From Pseudomonadota bacterium (GTDB lineage: Bacteria > Pseudomonadota > Alphaproteobacteria > Acetobacterales > Acetobacteraceae), in the NCBI GenBank assembly GCA_021816925.1, contig JAKAWQ010000014.1, positions 1-64,000 of the forward strand: a stretch of DNA of 64,000 bases. Reading direction: 5' to 3'. Below, in pieces: positions 25,711 to 32,431 of this stretch. Below the pieces are notes generated by a model. It saw only the letters and a list, made by a program, of their open reading frames with translations, did no database searches and was not told the DNA's origin. The translations under genes were made by a program, and so were the position numbers. Positions within the stretch are counted from its first letter, which is position 1; each line of letters opens with the position of its first letter.

Positions 25711-25962
25711 ATGGGCGCCGAGGTTATCGCGCATCCGATGGCGGCTGGCCGCGCGCCGAACCCGCGCACGGTGCGGGCGCGCTGGCTCGCCGCCCTCGAG
25801 GCGGTGCGCGCCGACGGCGGGGTGAAGGGGCTGCTCATCTACGAGACGCCGGACGGATCTGTCGGGATCACGCCGACAAGTGACGTATCGGCGGCGCACA
25901 CGCACGGGCTGCTGATCGCGGCGATCGCGAAGTTTACCGAGGATGCGGACGACGAGGCATGA
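25711..25962 (+). CDS. Small phage protein, unknown function
   Basis: The 83-aa product has VRARWLAALEAVRADGGVKG and LLIYETPDGSVGITPTSDVS, a single alpha/beta unit. ATG 25711 immediately follows a TGAG, and the stop overlaps the endolysin start by 4 nt. No family was recognised. Confidence 0.6.
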   Translation: MGAEVIAHPMAAGRAPNPRTVRARWLAALEAVRADGGVKGLLIYETPDGSVGITPTSDVSAAHTHGLLIAAIAKFTEDADDEA

Positions 25963-26507
25963 GCGCGGATGGTCCGCGGCCAACGGCCGCGTTTGCTGCG
26001 GCGGTTGCGTGGATCCTGAACTGGGAAGGCGGCTACCAGGATGATCCGGGCGATCCCGGGAACTGGAGCGGCGGCGCGGTCGGGGCCGGCAAGCTGCTCG
26101 GGACGAAGTACGGGATCTCGGCGGCTTCCTATCCGACGATGGATATCGCGAACCTGACCGAGGCCGAGGCGCGGCTGATCTACGCGCGCGATTACTGGAC
26201 GCCGGTCGAGGGAGATGCCCTTCCGCCGGCGCTGGCGATGGTCGTGTTCGACGGGGCGGTGAACTCGGGCGTCGCGCAGTCGGCGGTGTGGCTTCAGGTG
26301 GTGGTGGGCGCGGCGACGGACGGGGTGATCGGGCCGGAGACGCTGGCGGCGGTGCAGGCGTGGCCCAACGGCGCAACGGATCTGTGCGCCGAGGTGCTGG
26401 CGCAGCGGGTGGCGGCGAACGGGATGGACCCGGATTTCGGAGTGTTCGGCCTGGGGTGGGCGCGGCGCACGGCCGCGCTTGCGTTCCAGGCGGCGACAAT
26501 GTTGTGA
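25959..26507 (+). CDS. Endolysin, glycoside hydrolase family 108 (N-acetylmuramidase)
   Basis: The 182-aa enzyme cleaves peptidoglycan at lysis. The N-terminal GH108 motif is WILNWEGGYQDDPGDPGNWS with catalytic Glu23, followed by GTKYGISAASYP and ARLIYARDYWTPV. The C-terminal third has a peptidoglycan-binding pattern, ATDGVIGPETLAAVQAW. No signal peptide or membrane anchor is visible, so it depends on the holin encoded 11 bp downstream for release. Confidence 0.92.
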   Translation: MSADGPRPTAAFAAAVAWILNWEGGYQDDPGDPGNWSGGAVGAGKLLGTKYGISAASYPTMDIANLTEAEARLIYARDYWTPVEGDALPPALAMVVFDGAVNSGVAQSAVWLQVVVGAATDGVIGPETLAAVQAWPNGATDLCAEVLAQRVAANGMDPDFGVFGLGWARRTAALAFQAATML

Positions 26508-26518
26508 GGTAGGAACCA

Positions 26519-26824
26519 ATGCAGACAACTCTCTCGACTGCCACGGCCTCCGGGGCGGTATCGCTCGCGGCGATCGTGGTGCTGGAGTGGATCCTCGGCT
26601 TCTGGCACGTCTCGATGCCTGCCGATGTGGCGACGGCGGCGGCAACGCTTCTGACCGCCGGCGTGCATTATCTCGTCGCGGTCAACGTGCTTCCGGCAGC
26701 AGCAGCCGCCGGAGGGTCCGGTGCCGCCGGAGGGTCCGGTGCCGCCGGACGGTCCGGTGCCGCTCAGCCTGCCCCCCTGCCTCCGGCGGAGCCGAAGCCG
26801 CGAGCCGAAGGCGTGGCGGCGTGA
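26519..26824 (+). CDS. Phage holin-like membrane protein
   Basis: The 101-aa protein has two helical hydrophobic segments: AVSLAAIVVLEWILGFW (about residues 13-30) and TAAATLLTAGVHYLVAVNVL (40-59). A flexible Gly/Ser/Ala/Pro tail with three GAA-GGS-type repeats follows. The position directly after the endolysin gene and the size are typical of holins. The tail repeats stem from short DNA duplications (GGAGGGTCCGGTGCC type). Confidence 0.8.
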   Translation: MQTTLSTATASGAVSLAAIVVLEWILGFWHVSMPADVATAAATLLTAGVHYLVAVNVLPAAAAAGGSGAAGGSGAAGRSGAAQPAPLPPAEPKPRAEGVAA

Positions 26825-26864
26825 CTACGCCTGGAGCCGAAGCCGCGAGCCGAAGGTGTGGCGG
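26788..26864. repeat. 32-bp direct repeat at holin 3' end
   Basis: GGAGCCGAAGCCGCGAGCCG begins at 26788 and again at 26833; the 32-nt copies differ at a single base (GAAGGC versus GAAGGT). The second copy lies in the holin-lipoprotein gap, so the segment looks like a recent tandem duplication of the holin gene end. Confidence 0.85.
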
Positions 26865-26877
26865 ACGGGGTAGCGGG

Positions 26878-27378
26878 ATGCGCAACGCGCTCTTCGCGGG
26901 TGTCGCCAGCCTGGCGCTTCTGGCAGGCTGCACCTCGGGGCCGAACGGCTCCGTGGTAACGCTTGCCTCAGCGCAGGCGGAGGCGCAGGCGATTCTCGTG
27001 GCGCTCGAGGCGGGCGCGACCGTCTACACGACGGCGAGCACGACGACGCCGGGCGAGGCGGCGGCGGTCGAGAACGTGCTGGCGATCGCGAAGGAAAGCG
27101 TGGCGACGTTCGAGGCGGCGAACCCGACCGAGACGCCGGCCGAGCTTGCCGAAACGGTGAGCCAGGACATCGAGGCGGTGCTCGCGGTGATGCCGATCGA
27201 CCCGGCGACGAAGACGGCGATCGACGCCGGCATGGCGGTGATCGACGCGCTGGTGGCCGGGCTCTCGGCCGCGCCAGTGCCGCCGGTCCCGACGCCTATG
27301 CTGACGCTCGCACCCCACGTACTGCCGGCGCCGCCGGTGCCGATTCCGGTGCCGCATCGGCTGCCTCCGAGGGCGTGA
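26878..27378 (+). CDS. Phage lipoprotein, possible outer-membrane spanin-type
   Basis: The 166-aa product has a lipoprotein signal peptide with the lipobox LLAGC (residues about 13-17). A helical Ala/Glu/Thr-rich domain follows, then an extended Pro/Val-rich C-terminus (PVPPVPTPMLTLAPHV and later). Placement next to endolysin and holin suggests an outer-membrane spanin, though it is larger than typical Rz1 and no inner-membrane partner is adjacent. Another possibility is a superinfection-exclusion lipoprotein. Confidence 0.7.
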   Translation: MRNALFAGVASLALLAGCTSGPNGSVVTLASAQAEAQAILVALEAGATVYTTASTTTPGEAAAVENVLAIAKESVATFEAANPTETPAELAETVSQDIEAVLAVMPIDPATKTAIDAGMAVIDALVAGLSAAPVPPVPTPMLTLAPHVLPAPPVPIPVPHRLPPRA

Positions 27379-27411
27379 TGCGCAAATGGCTGATCCGAGG
27401 AGTGGCGTGAC

Positions 27412-27723
27412 ATGAGTGATGGGTTGCGGGTCGAGGTGCCGGACGCGCCTCAGCCGGCGGACGAGCGCGAGTTCGAGCTGCCGAGCGGCCGCAAGGGCGT
27501 GATGCGGCGGGCCAAAGGGAAGGACGTTCGGCTTGCCATGATGGCGGTCGGGCAGCCGTTCGATTCCGGCAAGTATCTCTTCGCGATGATCGCCCGGCGG
27601 ACGAAGATCGACGGCAAGCAGCTTGCGCTTGAGCAGATCGACGAGATGGACGAGGAGGATGTCGAGCGGCTGATGGAGGAGGTGCAGAAAGGGCGCCCTT
27701 CTCGGGAGACGGCCGACTCGTGA
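27412..27723 (+). CDS. Phage tail assembly chaperone (Mu gp41 / gpG type)
   Basis: The 103-aa protein has REFELPSGRKGVMRRAKGKD, then SGKYLFAMIARRTKIDGKQL and an acidic C-terminal helix (DEMDEEDVERLMEEV). This is the pattern of tail assembly chaperones that precede the tape measure gene. Many such genes make a second product by translational frameshifting into an overlapping frame; the downstream frame from 27720 fits this but is broken. GAGGAG precedes the ATG. Confidence 0.8.
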   Translation: MSDGLRVEVPDAPQPADEREFELPSGRKGVMRRAKGKDVRLAMMAVGQPFDSGKYLFAMIARRTKIDGKQLALEQIDEMDEEDVERLMEEVQKGRPSRETADS

Positions 27724-27851
27724 GCCCGGCAGAGCTGGGCGAGATGATCCAGGCCGGGTTCGCGCCGCGCGAGCTGGACGAGATGGACCTCGGCGAGATC
27801 ACGAGCTGGCGAGCCGTGATGGAAGCCTACGCGGATAGGGGGTCAGTTTGA
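27720..27851 (+). pseudogene. 5' part of the tail-chaperone frameshift partner (gpT-like), interrupted
   Basis: The frame in the -1 register relative to the chaperone gene reads SPAELGEMIQAGFAPRELDE, then MDLGEITSWRAVMEAYADRG and stops at 27849-27851. The natural end (AEAVEGAGKRR) is found at 29185-29215 after the inserted cassette. It can be reached by frameshifting or from GTG 27720, which overlaps the chaperone stop. No standard X-XXY-YYZ slippery heptamer is evident; the in-frame AAA-GGG at 27688-27693 is the nearest candidate. Confidence 0.7.
27763..27835. repeat. 73-bp direct repeat, left copy
   Basis: This copy starts CGCCGCGCGAGCTGGACG and ends GCCTACGCGGA. It matches 29112-29184 with 5 mismatches in 73 bp. 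It lies within the tail-chaperone partner gene and marks the left edge of the inserted cassette. Confidence 0.85.
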
Positions 27852-27898
27852 ACTCTATTCGGTCTCCATAGGACGAGTTTCCTTCTCATAGGATTTCG

Positions 27899-28177
27899 TC
27901 ACGCCCAATCGGGTGGCGACAATCCCAGGTCAAGTTTGGGGCCAAGATGACGCCCGAACGCGGTCGCAAGGCGGCTCTCCCAACCCCCATTCCCGTACTT
28001 GAAGGTGTACATTCGTATGCGCATGCGTTGCAACATAGTTACAGAGATTGCGCCGGTGCTCTGATCGCAGGCGTCTTGAAGTCCCACAAGGAGGCTATGC
28101 CAACCTCCATCCTGTCGGGTATCAGGGTCCTGACCGAACAGCGCTTCCATTTCCGGCGCATTCAAAGTGAAGTTCAT
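27899..28177 (-). CDS. Hypothetical protein in the inserted cassette
   Basis: The 92-aa product (start ATG 28177 with GGGGTG upstream; ATG 28198 is possible) reads NFTLNAPEMEALFGQDPDTR and later FKYGNGGWESRLATAFGRHL. It is not a frame shadow: amino-acid composition is normal and codon use is AT-richer than the phage genes. It diverges from the methyltransferase gene across an 88-bp gap. No family was recognised. It could be a regulator or companion of the methyltransferase. Confidence 0.5.
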   Translation of the reverse strand: MNFTLNAPEMEALFGQDPDTRQDGGWHSLLVGLQDACDQSTGAISVTMLQRMRIRMYTFKYGNGGWESRLATAFGRHLGPKLDLGLSPPDWA

Positions 28178-28265
28178 AGAACACCCCGTCTGTCTCATTA
28201 TTAGGACTTGTACTTTTCCCGCATAGATTCCATCTTCCCCACCGCTTGAAACCTAGGAGGACGCC

Positions 28266-29018
28266 ATGCAGTGGAGGGATCGTATCAACAATTACGTGCG
28301 GGAAACAGGATTTCCGAAGTGCCTGTTCATCGGCGCAGATGGACGAGTGGTCGGGACATGGATCATGGGCAACGATTATAGGGTACAATCCGCCTACTAC
28401 GGCGGCTATCCGGCCGGCTATTTGCGCCGCATCCGCGCCTTGTTCCCGGACAAGCGGCATACGCTGCACCTGTTTTCCGGCCAGGTCGATCTCACAGCAT
28501 TCCCCGGTGATACGGTGGACATCAACGCCAGGTTCAAGCCGACTTATGTAGACGATGCGCAAACGCTAGCGCGTGTGCCGCTGGAAACCTACGACCTCGT
28601 GCTGGCCGATCCACCCTACAGCGTCGAGGATGCTGAGCGTTACCAGACAGCCATGGTGAAGCGGAACACCGTGATGAGCGCGCTGCGGCGGTTGTCAATC
28701 GGTGCCCATGTGGTGTGGCTGGATCAGGTGTTGCCGATGTACCGGAAGGATGCGTTTGACCAAGAGGCGGTCATAGGAATGGTGAAGTCCACCAACCATC
28801 GGTTTCGAGTCGTGACGATATTCAGACGTCGGGATGCGGCCGTATCCCACAATGTTGCAGCTGCCGCAAAGCGCCGTGAAGCAAGTCATCAAATGGAAGC
28901 TGCGGAGCAACTCTGCTGCGCCTCCCATTCCTCCAACACGCGCACCATGTCGGCCAGTTCCCAGAGCTTCGTCGTGACACCGGTCGCCATCGCTGGGGTG
29001 CAACGGAGCGTCCGGTGA
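28266..29018 (+). CDS. Phage-type DNA methyltransferase with chimeric C-terminus
   Basis: The 250-aa product starts at an ATG with a strong ribosome-binding site (TAGGAGGACGCC). It carries the amino-methyltransferase catalytic motif IV in LVLADPPYSVEDAERY (DPPY), preceded by an S-adenosylmethionine-region TLHLFSGQVDL. After residue about 208 (position 28889) the frame runs antisense through the IS1 fragment, so the last 42 residues (from about SHQMEAAEQLCC on) are not native. The catalytic domain is complete or nearly so. A role in protecting phage DNA from restriction is plausible. Confidence 0.75.
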   Translation: MQWRDRINNYVRETGFPKCLFIGADGRVVGTWIMGNDYRVQSAYYGGYPAGYLRRIRALFPDKRHTLHLFSGQVDLTAFPGDTVDINARFKPTYVDDAQTLARVPLETYDLVLADPPYSVEDAERYQTAMVKRNTVMSALRRLSIGAHVVWLDQVLPMYRKDAFDQEAVIGMVKSTNHRFRVVTIFRRRDAAVSHNVAAAAKRREASHQMEAAEQLCCASHSSNTRTMSASSQSFVVTPVAIAGVQRSVR

Positions 29019-29119
29019 ATGCGGACGAAATTGTAGTGCATGGTGTGGATCGCGACCGAATGCGCGTGGTTCTCGACCTTCTTTGAGAAAGCATTCGTCA
29101 GCCGTGTGAAACGCCGCGC
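28889..29119 (-). pseudogene. 3' fragment of an IS1-family transposase gene
   Basis: On the minus strand a frame reads RRFTRLTNAFSKKVENHAHS, continues HYNFVRIHRTLRCTPAMATG and ends EEWEAQQSCSAASI with a stop at 28889-28891. This is the C-terminal quarter of IS1-family transposases common in alphaproteobacteria. The upstream part, including the DDE core, is gone: the frame breaks at the junction with the right 73-bp repeat, where a few bases (CGCCGCGC) are shared. Confidence 0.85.
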
Positions 29120-29184
29120 GATCTCGACGAGATGGACCTCGGCGAGATCACAAGTTGGCGAGCCGTGATGGGAGCCTACGCGGA
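29112..29184. repeat. 73-bp direct repeat, right copy
   Basis: This is the second copy of the tail-chaperone partner segment, opening CGCCGCGCGATCTCGACG. It is 68/73 identical to 27763-27835. It leads into the true 3' end of that gene. Confidence 0.85.
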
Positions 29185-29215
29185 AGCCGTTGAAGGCGCT
29201 GGCAAACGGCGCTGA
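29117..29215 (+). pseudogene. 3' remnant of the tail-chaperone partner gene
   Basis: In frame with the original reading, the segment encodes RDLDEMDLGEITSWRAVMGA then YAEAVEGAGKRR and a stop at 29213-29215. It has no start signal of its own. Joining it to 27720-27835 would restore a gpT-like C-terminus of about 50 residues. Confidence 0.75.
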
Positions 29216-29234
29216 GCGGCGCTAATCTGGATGC

Positions 29235-29498
29235 ATGCGGGTCATCGTTATCACCATAATTCGGACAATCATTACTTGGCTGATGCTGGCGGTAGCGGTC
29301 GGGGGGAACTACCTGCCTGCGTGGCTCGGCGCTCTCGTGGCCATCGGGGCGCCGGTCGTCATCTATATGCGGGCGACGAATGCGGCGCGGCACCGCGAGG
29401 CCAGGGAGGACGAGCGCCTGGCGCTGGCGATCGCTGAGGGCGTGCGGAGAGCATCGCAGTCCGTCCCTCCACAGGATTTGTCACCGCCAAACAGATAG
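29235..29498 (+). CDS. Small two-pass membrane protein
   Basis: The 87-aa product has two hydrophobic segments (IVITIIRTIITWLMLAVAV and WLGALVAIGAPVVIYMRA). A charged Arg/Glu-rich C-terminal helix follows. Size and topology resemble small phage membrane proteins. It lies between the tail-chaperone remnant and a tail-completion gene. A holin-like or assembly role is possible. Confidence 0.6.
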   Translation: MRVIVITIIRTIITWLMLAVAVGGNYLPAWLGALVAIGAPVVIYMRATNAARHREAREDERLALAIAEGVRRASQSVPPQDLSPPNR

Positions 29499-29529
29499 CG
29501 CCGGCTCTGCCGGCTGACGGAAAATAGAA

Positions 29530-29976
29530 ATGCTGAGGATCACCATGACGGGTGCGCCCGAACTGCGGGCAGCGCTCCGGCGCGGCGCGTCCGCGCTGCG
29601 GCGCGAGGCACTCCTGGGCGCGATCAAGGAGATCGCGGTCCGGGCGACGCTGCAGGCCCGGTGGTCGATCGGCCGCGAGAATGCCTGGTGGGCGCCACTG
29701 GCGCGCCGCACGGTCCAGGAGAAACGCCGTCTCGGCTACACCGGGCACGTCTCGGCCACCGATCCTCTGCTGCGCACGGGCAGGATGCGCACTTCGATAC
29801 GGGCCGGGGCGGTCGGCCTGACGGCGTTCGTGTTCTCGCGCGATGACGTGGCGCTCTGGCAGGATCAGGGCACGCGCACGATACCGGCGCGGCATTTCCT
29901 GCTGCCGGCCATGGAGACGGCAGTCGAGGCAGGGATCCCGGTGATCCGGATCGCGTGGGACAGCGTGTGGGAGTGA
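29530..29976 (+). CDS. Phage virion morphogenesis / tail completion protein (Mu gpG, P2 gpS family)
   Basis: The 148-aa protein contains NAWWAPLARRTVQEKRRLGY, TDPLLRTGRMRTSIRAGA, WQDQGTRTIPARHFLLP, the W-PL-T-K-LG, T-PL-TG and IPAR-FL pattern of the virion morphogenesis family. It is expected to complete the tail at the head-proximal end. It precedes the tape measure gene by 3 bp. Confidence 0.85.
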   Translation: MLRITMTGAPELRAALRRGASALRREALLGAIKEIAVRATLQARWSIGRENAWWAPLARRTVQEKRRLGYTGHVSATDPLLRTGRMRTSIRAGAVGLTAFVFSRDDVALWQDQGTRTIPARHFLLPAMETAVEAGIPVIRIAWDSVWE

Positions 29977-29979
29977 GCG

Positions 29980-32142
29980 ATGGTCTCCGCCTATCGTGAC
30001 ATCGGCGGCATCGCTGCGTCGTTCTCTGTCGTCGATGAGTTTTCCGGGCCGCTCCAGCTTGCCGCCGATCAGATCGGCGAGGTGCAGAAGGCGATCGCCG
30101 GCGCGGCGACATCGGCCGCGACCTGGGCGAGCGCCATGGCGCGCGTCGGGGCGTCGATGGACGCGGTCGGGCCGGGGATGGTGGCTCTGGCCGACGGGCT
30201 CAAGAAGGCCATGCCGGCGATGCAGGGCGGCATGGCCGACGTTGCGTATTCCGCCGCCGCGCTGGACGGGAGCGTTGGGGCAGTCGCCGTATCGCTGCGT
30301 GACATGGGAGCGGCGGGCGCTGGCCTCTCGGCGCCGTTCACCAAAGCGGCGGTGGCCGCCGGGCGGCTCGATGCAGCGCTGACCTCCGCCGACGACCGCA
30401 TGACGGTGCTGGCCGACAAGAGCGCGGCGGTCGCGGCGTCGAGCAAGGAAGCGGCGACGGCGACACGGCTGATCGGAAGAGGGGCCGGCGGGGTCGGCGC
30501 AGCAGCCGGCGGCGGTGGAGGTGGCGGAAAAGGAGGAGGAATATTCGGAGCCGTCAAGAAGGGCGGCGAGCCCGCGCGAAAATTCTTCCACGTGCCGGGA
30601 ATGGCTGCTCTCGGCGGCATGTTCGTCGGCTACGAGGCGGTCAAGTCGGCGCTCAAGACCGACTATTCCGTGCGCGCGGCGGCGCTGCTCTACGACCCGA
30701 CGGCACGCCACGATCCGAAGCAACTTGCTCATGACGTGCGGTTTTTGCGTGAGCTATCGTTTCGGACCGCGCAGGGAACAATCTACACGGCGCAAGAAAC
30801 CGCAGCGGCGTACGGAACGATCGCCAATATCCTGCGCACCGCCCCGAAATTCCAGGGCAAGCACAAGTTCCCGGATTTCGCATCCGTCGCGCCGATTCTG
30901 CTGCGCGCGTCGGAAGTCGCGAGCATGCAGAGCCTTGGCAGTCTTTCCGAGAGCGCCAAGGCAATGGTGATGTATGCGCATCTCACCGGCGCATACACGC
31001 CGGCGGCGACGGTCAGGCGCACCAATCAGATGCTGGCGATGGCCGAAGTCACGGGCATGAAGATGCCTGCCCTTGAGCGCGTCATGAGTTACGGCTTGCC
31101 GATCATCCGGGCGCTCGGCGGCAGCATGTCACAGGGCGCGCTTTTGACCGCGTTCCTTGCCCAGGCCGGTCTCGGCCGGCGCGCCGGATATGCGGTCGGC
31201 CAGATGGCCAGCGGATTGCTGCAAACCGGTGGTCCGCTCACCGCGGCGCTGGAGCAGCAATACAATTCGGCTCAGAAGGCGCTCGGCAAACATTTCATTC
31301 CGGTAACGAAAGCCAAGATGAATGCGCACGTCCTCGCGCTGCACAATCTCGGCCTGCTGGACTCGTCCGGGCGCCTCACGGTGCTGGGGCCTGGTGGGAG
31401 GCTTTCGATCCACAAGGAGATTGCGGCGCTCATCGCGGCGTCTGGTCGCATGAGCAAGCAGGCACTCGCGTCGGCGCTGCACGCCGCGTTTGGAATCCGT
31501 GGTGAGCGCGGCGCAGCTCTCGTCGCGATGCTGGGCCATCTCTACGCCAGCTTCGGAAAGGCGGTCTCGACCACGCCGGGGGCGGCACGGCAGCAGGCGC
31601 TGTTCGCTAAGACTCCGCTGCAGCAATTCGAGCAGGTGTGGGCTCGTTTGCAGGACATCGGAAACATCATGGCAACCACGGTGCTGCCCGATTTCCTTGC
31701 AATCACGAATATGCTGCTGCGGTTGACGAACATGATCGATACGCTCTTCCGCCGGCATCCGTATCTGGCGAATGCACTGTTCCAGGGCGCGTTGGGTGCC
31801 GCTGTCGCCGGTCCGGTCGGTGCCGTGACTGGCGTCACGTCGGCGCTTTTGACGCCGCATAAAATTCGGCGTCCACATCTCGACACGCTAGCCCCCTGGG
31901 TGCGGAATCTGCTCGGAATGGGGCCGAGCAAAACGGAGGTGCATGTCACGGCGCCGCTGAACGTCACGGTCGAGGGATCGATGCTCGGCGATTATGCGAG
32001 CCTCAGCATGTTCCTGAGCGATTGGTGGCACAAGCACTCGGCTGAGGTGGGCGCGAGCGTAGCGCACCAGATCAAGGCGACGCAGACGCACCACAAGCGC
32101 GCGACGTTCCTTGATCCGGCGTACGGCTTTCTGCCGCCGTGA
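29980..32142 (+). CDS. Tail tape measure protein
   Basis: The 720-aa protein has an N-terminal helical domain beginning AYRDIGGIAASFSVVDEFSG, a Gly-rich hinge near residue 175 (GGVGAAAGGGGGGGK), and a core with GTIANILRTAPKFQGKHKFP and FLAQAGLGRRAGYAVGQMAS. It continues with a hydrophobic stretch LANALFQGALGAAVAGPVGA near residue 605. This architecture and position define tape measures, which set tail length. At about 0.15 nm per residue (a known rule of thumb) it predicts a tail near 100 nm. Confidence 0.88.
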   Translation: MVSAYRDIGGIAASFSVVDEFSGPLQLAADQIGEVQKAIAGAATSAATWASAMARVGASMDAVGPGMVALADGLKKAMPAMQGGMADVAYSAAALDGSVGAVAVSLRDMGAAGAGLSAPFTKAAVAAGRLDAALTSADDRMTVLADKSAAVAASSKEAATATRLIGRGAGGVGAAAGGGGGGGKGGGIFGAVKKGGEPARKFFHVPGMAALGGMFVGYEAVKSALKTDYSVRAAALLYDPTARHDPKQLAHDVRFLRELSFRTAQGTIYTAQETAAAYGTIANILRTAPKFQGKHKFPDFASVAPILLRASEVASMQSLGSLSESAKAMVMYAHLTGAYTPAATVRRTNQMLAMAEVTGMKMPALERVMSYGLPIIRALGGSMSQGALLTAFLAQAGLGRRAGYAVGQMASGLLQTGGPLTAALEQQYNSAQKALGKHFIPVTKAKMNAHVLALHNLGLLDSSGRLTVLGPGGRLSIHKEIAALIAASGRMSKQALASALHAAFGIRGERGAALVAMLGHLYASFGKAVSTTPGAARQQALFAKTPLQQFEQVWARLQDIGNIMATTVLPDFLAITNMLLRLTNMIDTLFRRHPYLANALFQGALGAAVAGPVGAVTGVTSALLTPHKIRRPHLDTLAPWVRNLLGMGPSKTEVHVTAPLNVTVEGSMLGDYASLSMFLSDWWHKHSAEVGASVAHQIKATQTHHKRATFLDPAYGFLPP

Positions 32143-32158
32143 GCGGGGCGGTCCGCTG

Positions 32159-32374
32159 CTACGGTTTCCAGGGCAGCGGAACGTAGCGATAGGAGGGCGT
32201 CCGAGCCGCTGATTGGGGCATCGGGCATGCGCTGCCGTAGCTTGGTGTCCAGGGCGGCAGGCTAGAAGGCAAGCATGGCAGACGGGAGGCGGTAATAGGG
32301 CTTGAGGCGATTGGCGCTGCACAGCCGCCGAGGGCGGCGGTGAGGAACAGAAGCATCGGCAGGGGCTTTTTCAT
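32159..32374 (-). CDS. Antisense small lipoprotein (candidate moron)
   Basis: This is one of two supported minus-strand coding genes in the phage cluster; the other is the cassette hypothetical at 27899-28177. The 71-aa product starts KKPLPMLLFLTAALGGC, a lipoprotein signal peptide with lipobox LGGC at residues about 15-18. A Pro/Ser-rich mature part follows (PITASRLPCLPSSLPPWTPS). A perfect TATAAT lies 8 nt upstream of the ATG, so the mRNA would be nearly leaderless. It fills a 289-bp gap between tape measure and U genes in an otherwise tightly packed operon. This fits an independently expressed lysogenic-conversion gene such as a superinfection-exclusion lipoprotein. The mature part has no recognised domain. 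Confidence 0.55.
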   Translation of the reverse strand: MKKPLPMLLFLTAALGGCAAPIASSPITASRLPCLPSSLPPWTPSYGSACPMPQSAARTPSYRYVPLPWKP

Positions 32375-32382
32375 GCGTCTCG

Positions 32383-32388
32383 ATTATA
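32383..32388 (-). promoter_or_regulatory. -10 box (TATAAT) for the antisense lipoprotein gene
   Basis: On the minus strand the sequence reads TATAAT followed by CGAGACGC and the ATG. A -35 hexamer at 17 nt spacing is not obvious; TTGTGA lies at 21 nt. In a GC-rich genome an exact consensus -10 immediately ahead of a signal-peptide gene is unlikely to be chance. Confidence 0.5.
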
Positions 32389-32431
32389 CCGATCTCGACA
32401 ATCGAGCGATCACAAGCGCGTGTGAAGCGCC

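Larger units (their letters stand above)
27836..29111. mobile_element. Inserted cassette: hypothetical gene, methyltransferase gene, IS1 fragment
   Basis: This 1.28-kb segment lies between two copies of a 73-bp stretch of the tail-chaperone partner gene. Its composition is visibly less GC-rich than its surroundings. It contains divergent hypothetical and methyltransferase genes and the 3' part of an IS1-family transposase. The absence of a full transposase or matching terminal inverted repeats argues against simple transposition. Recombination between related phages using the duplicated segment is more likely. Confidence 0.75.

Noticed and set aside
27836-29111. Intact IS1 insertion
   Set aside because: Only the last quarter of the transposase gene is present, and no pair of terminal inverted repeats or short target duplication was seen. 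The flanking repeats are 73 bp of host gene, not an IS1-type 8-9 bp duplication.
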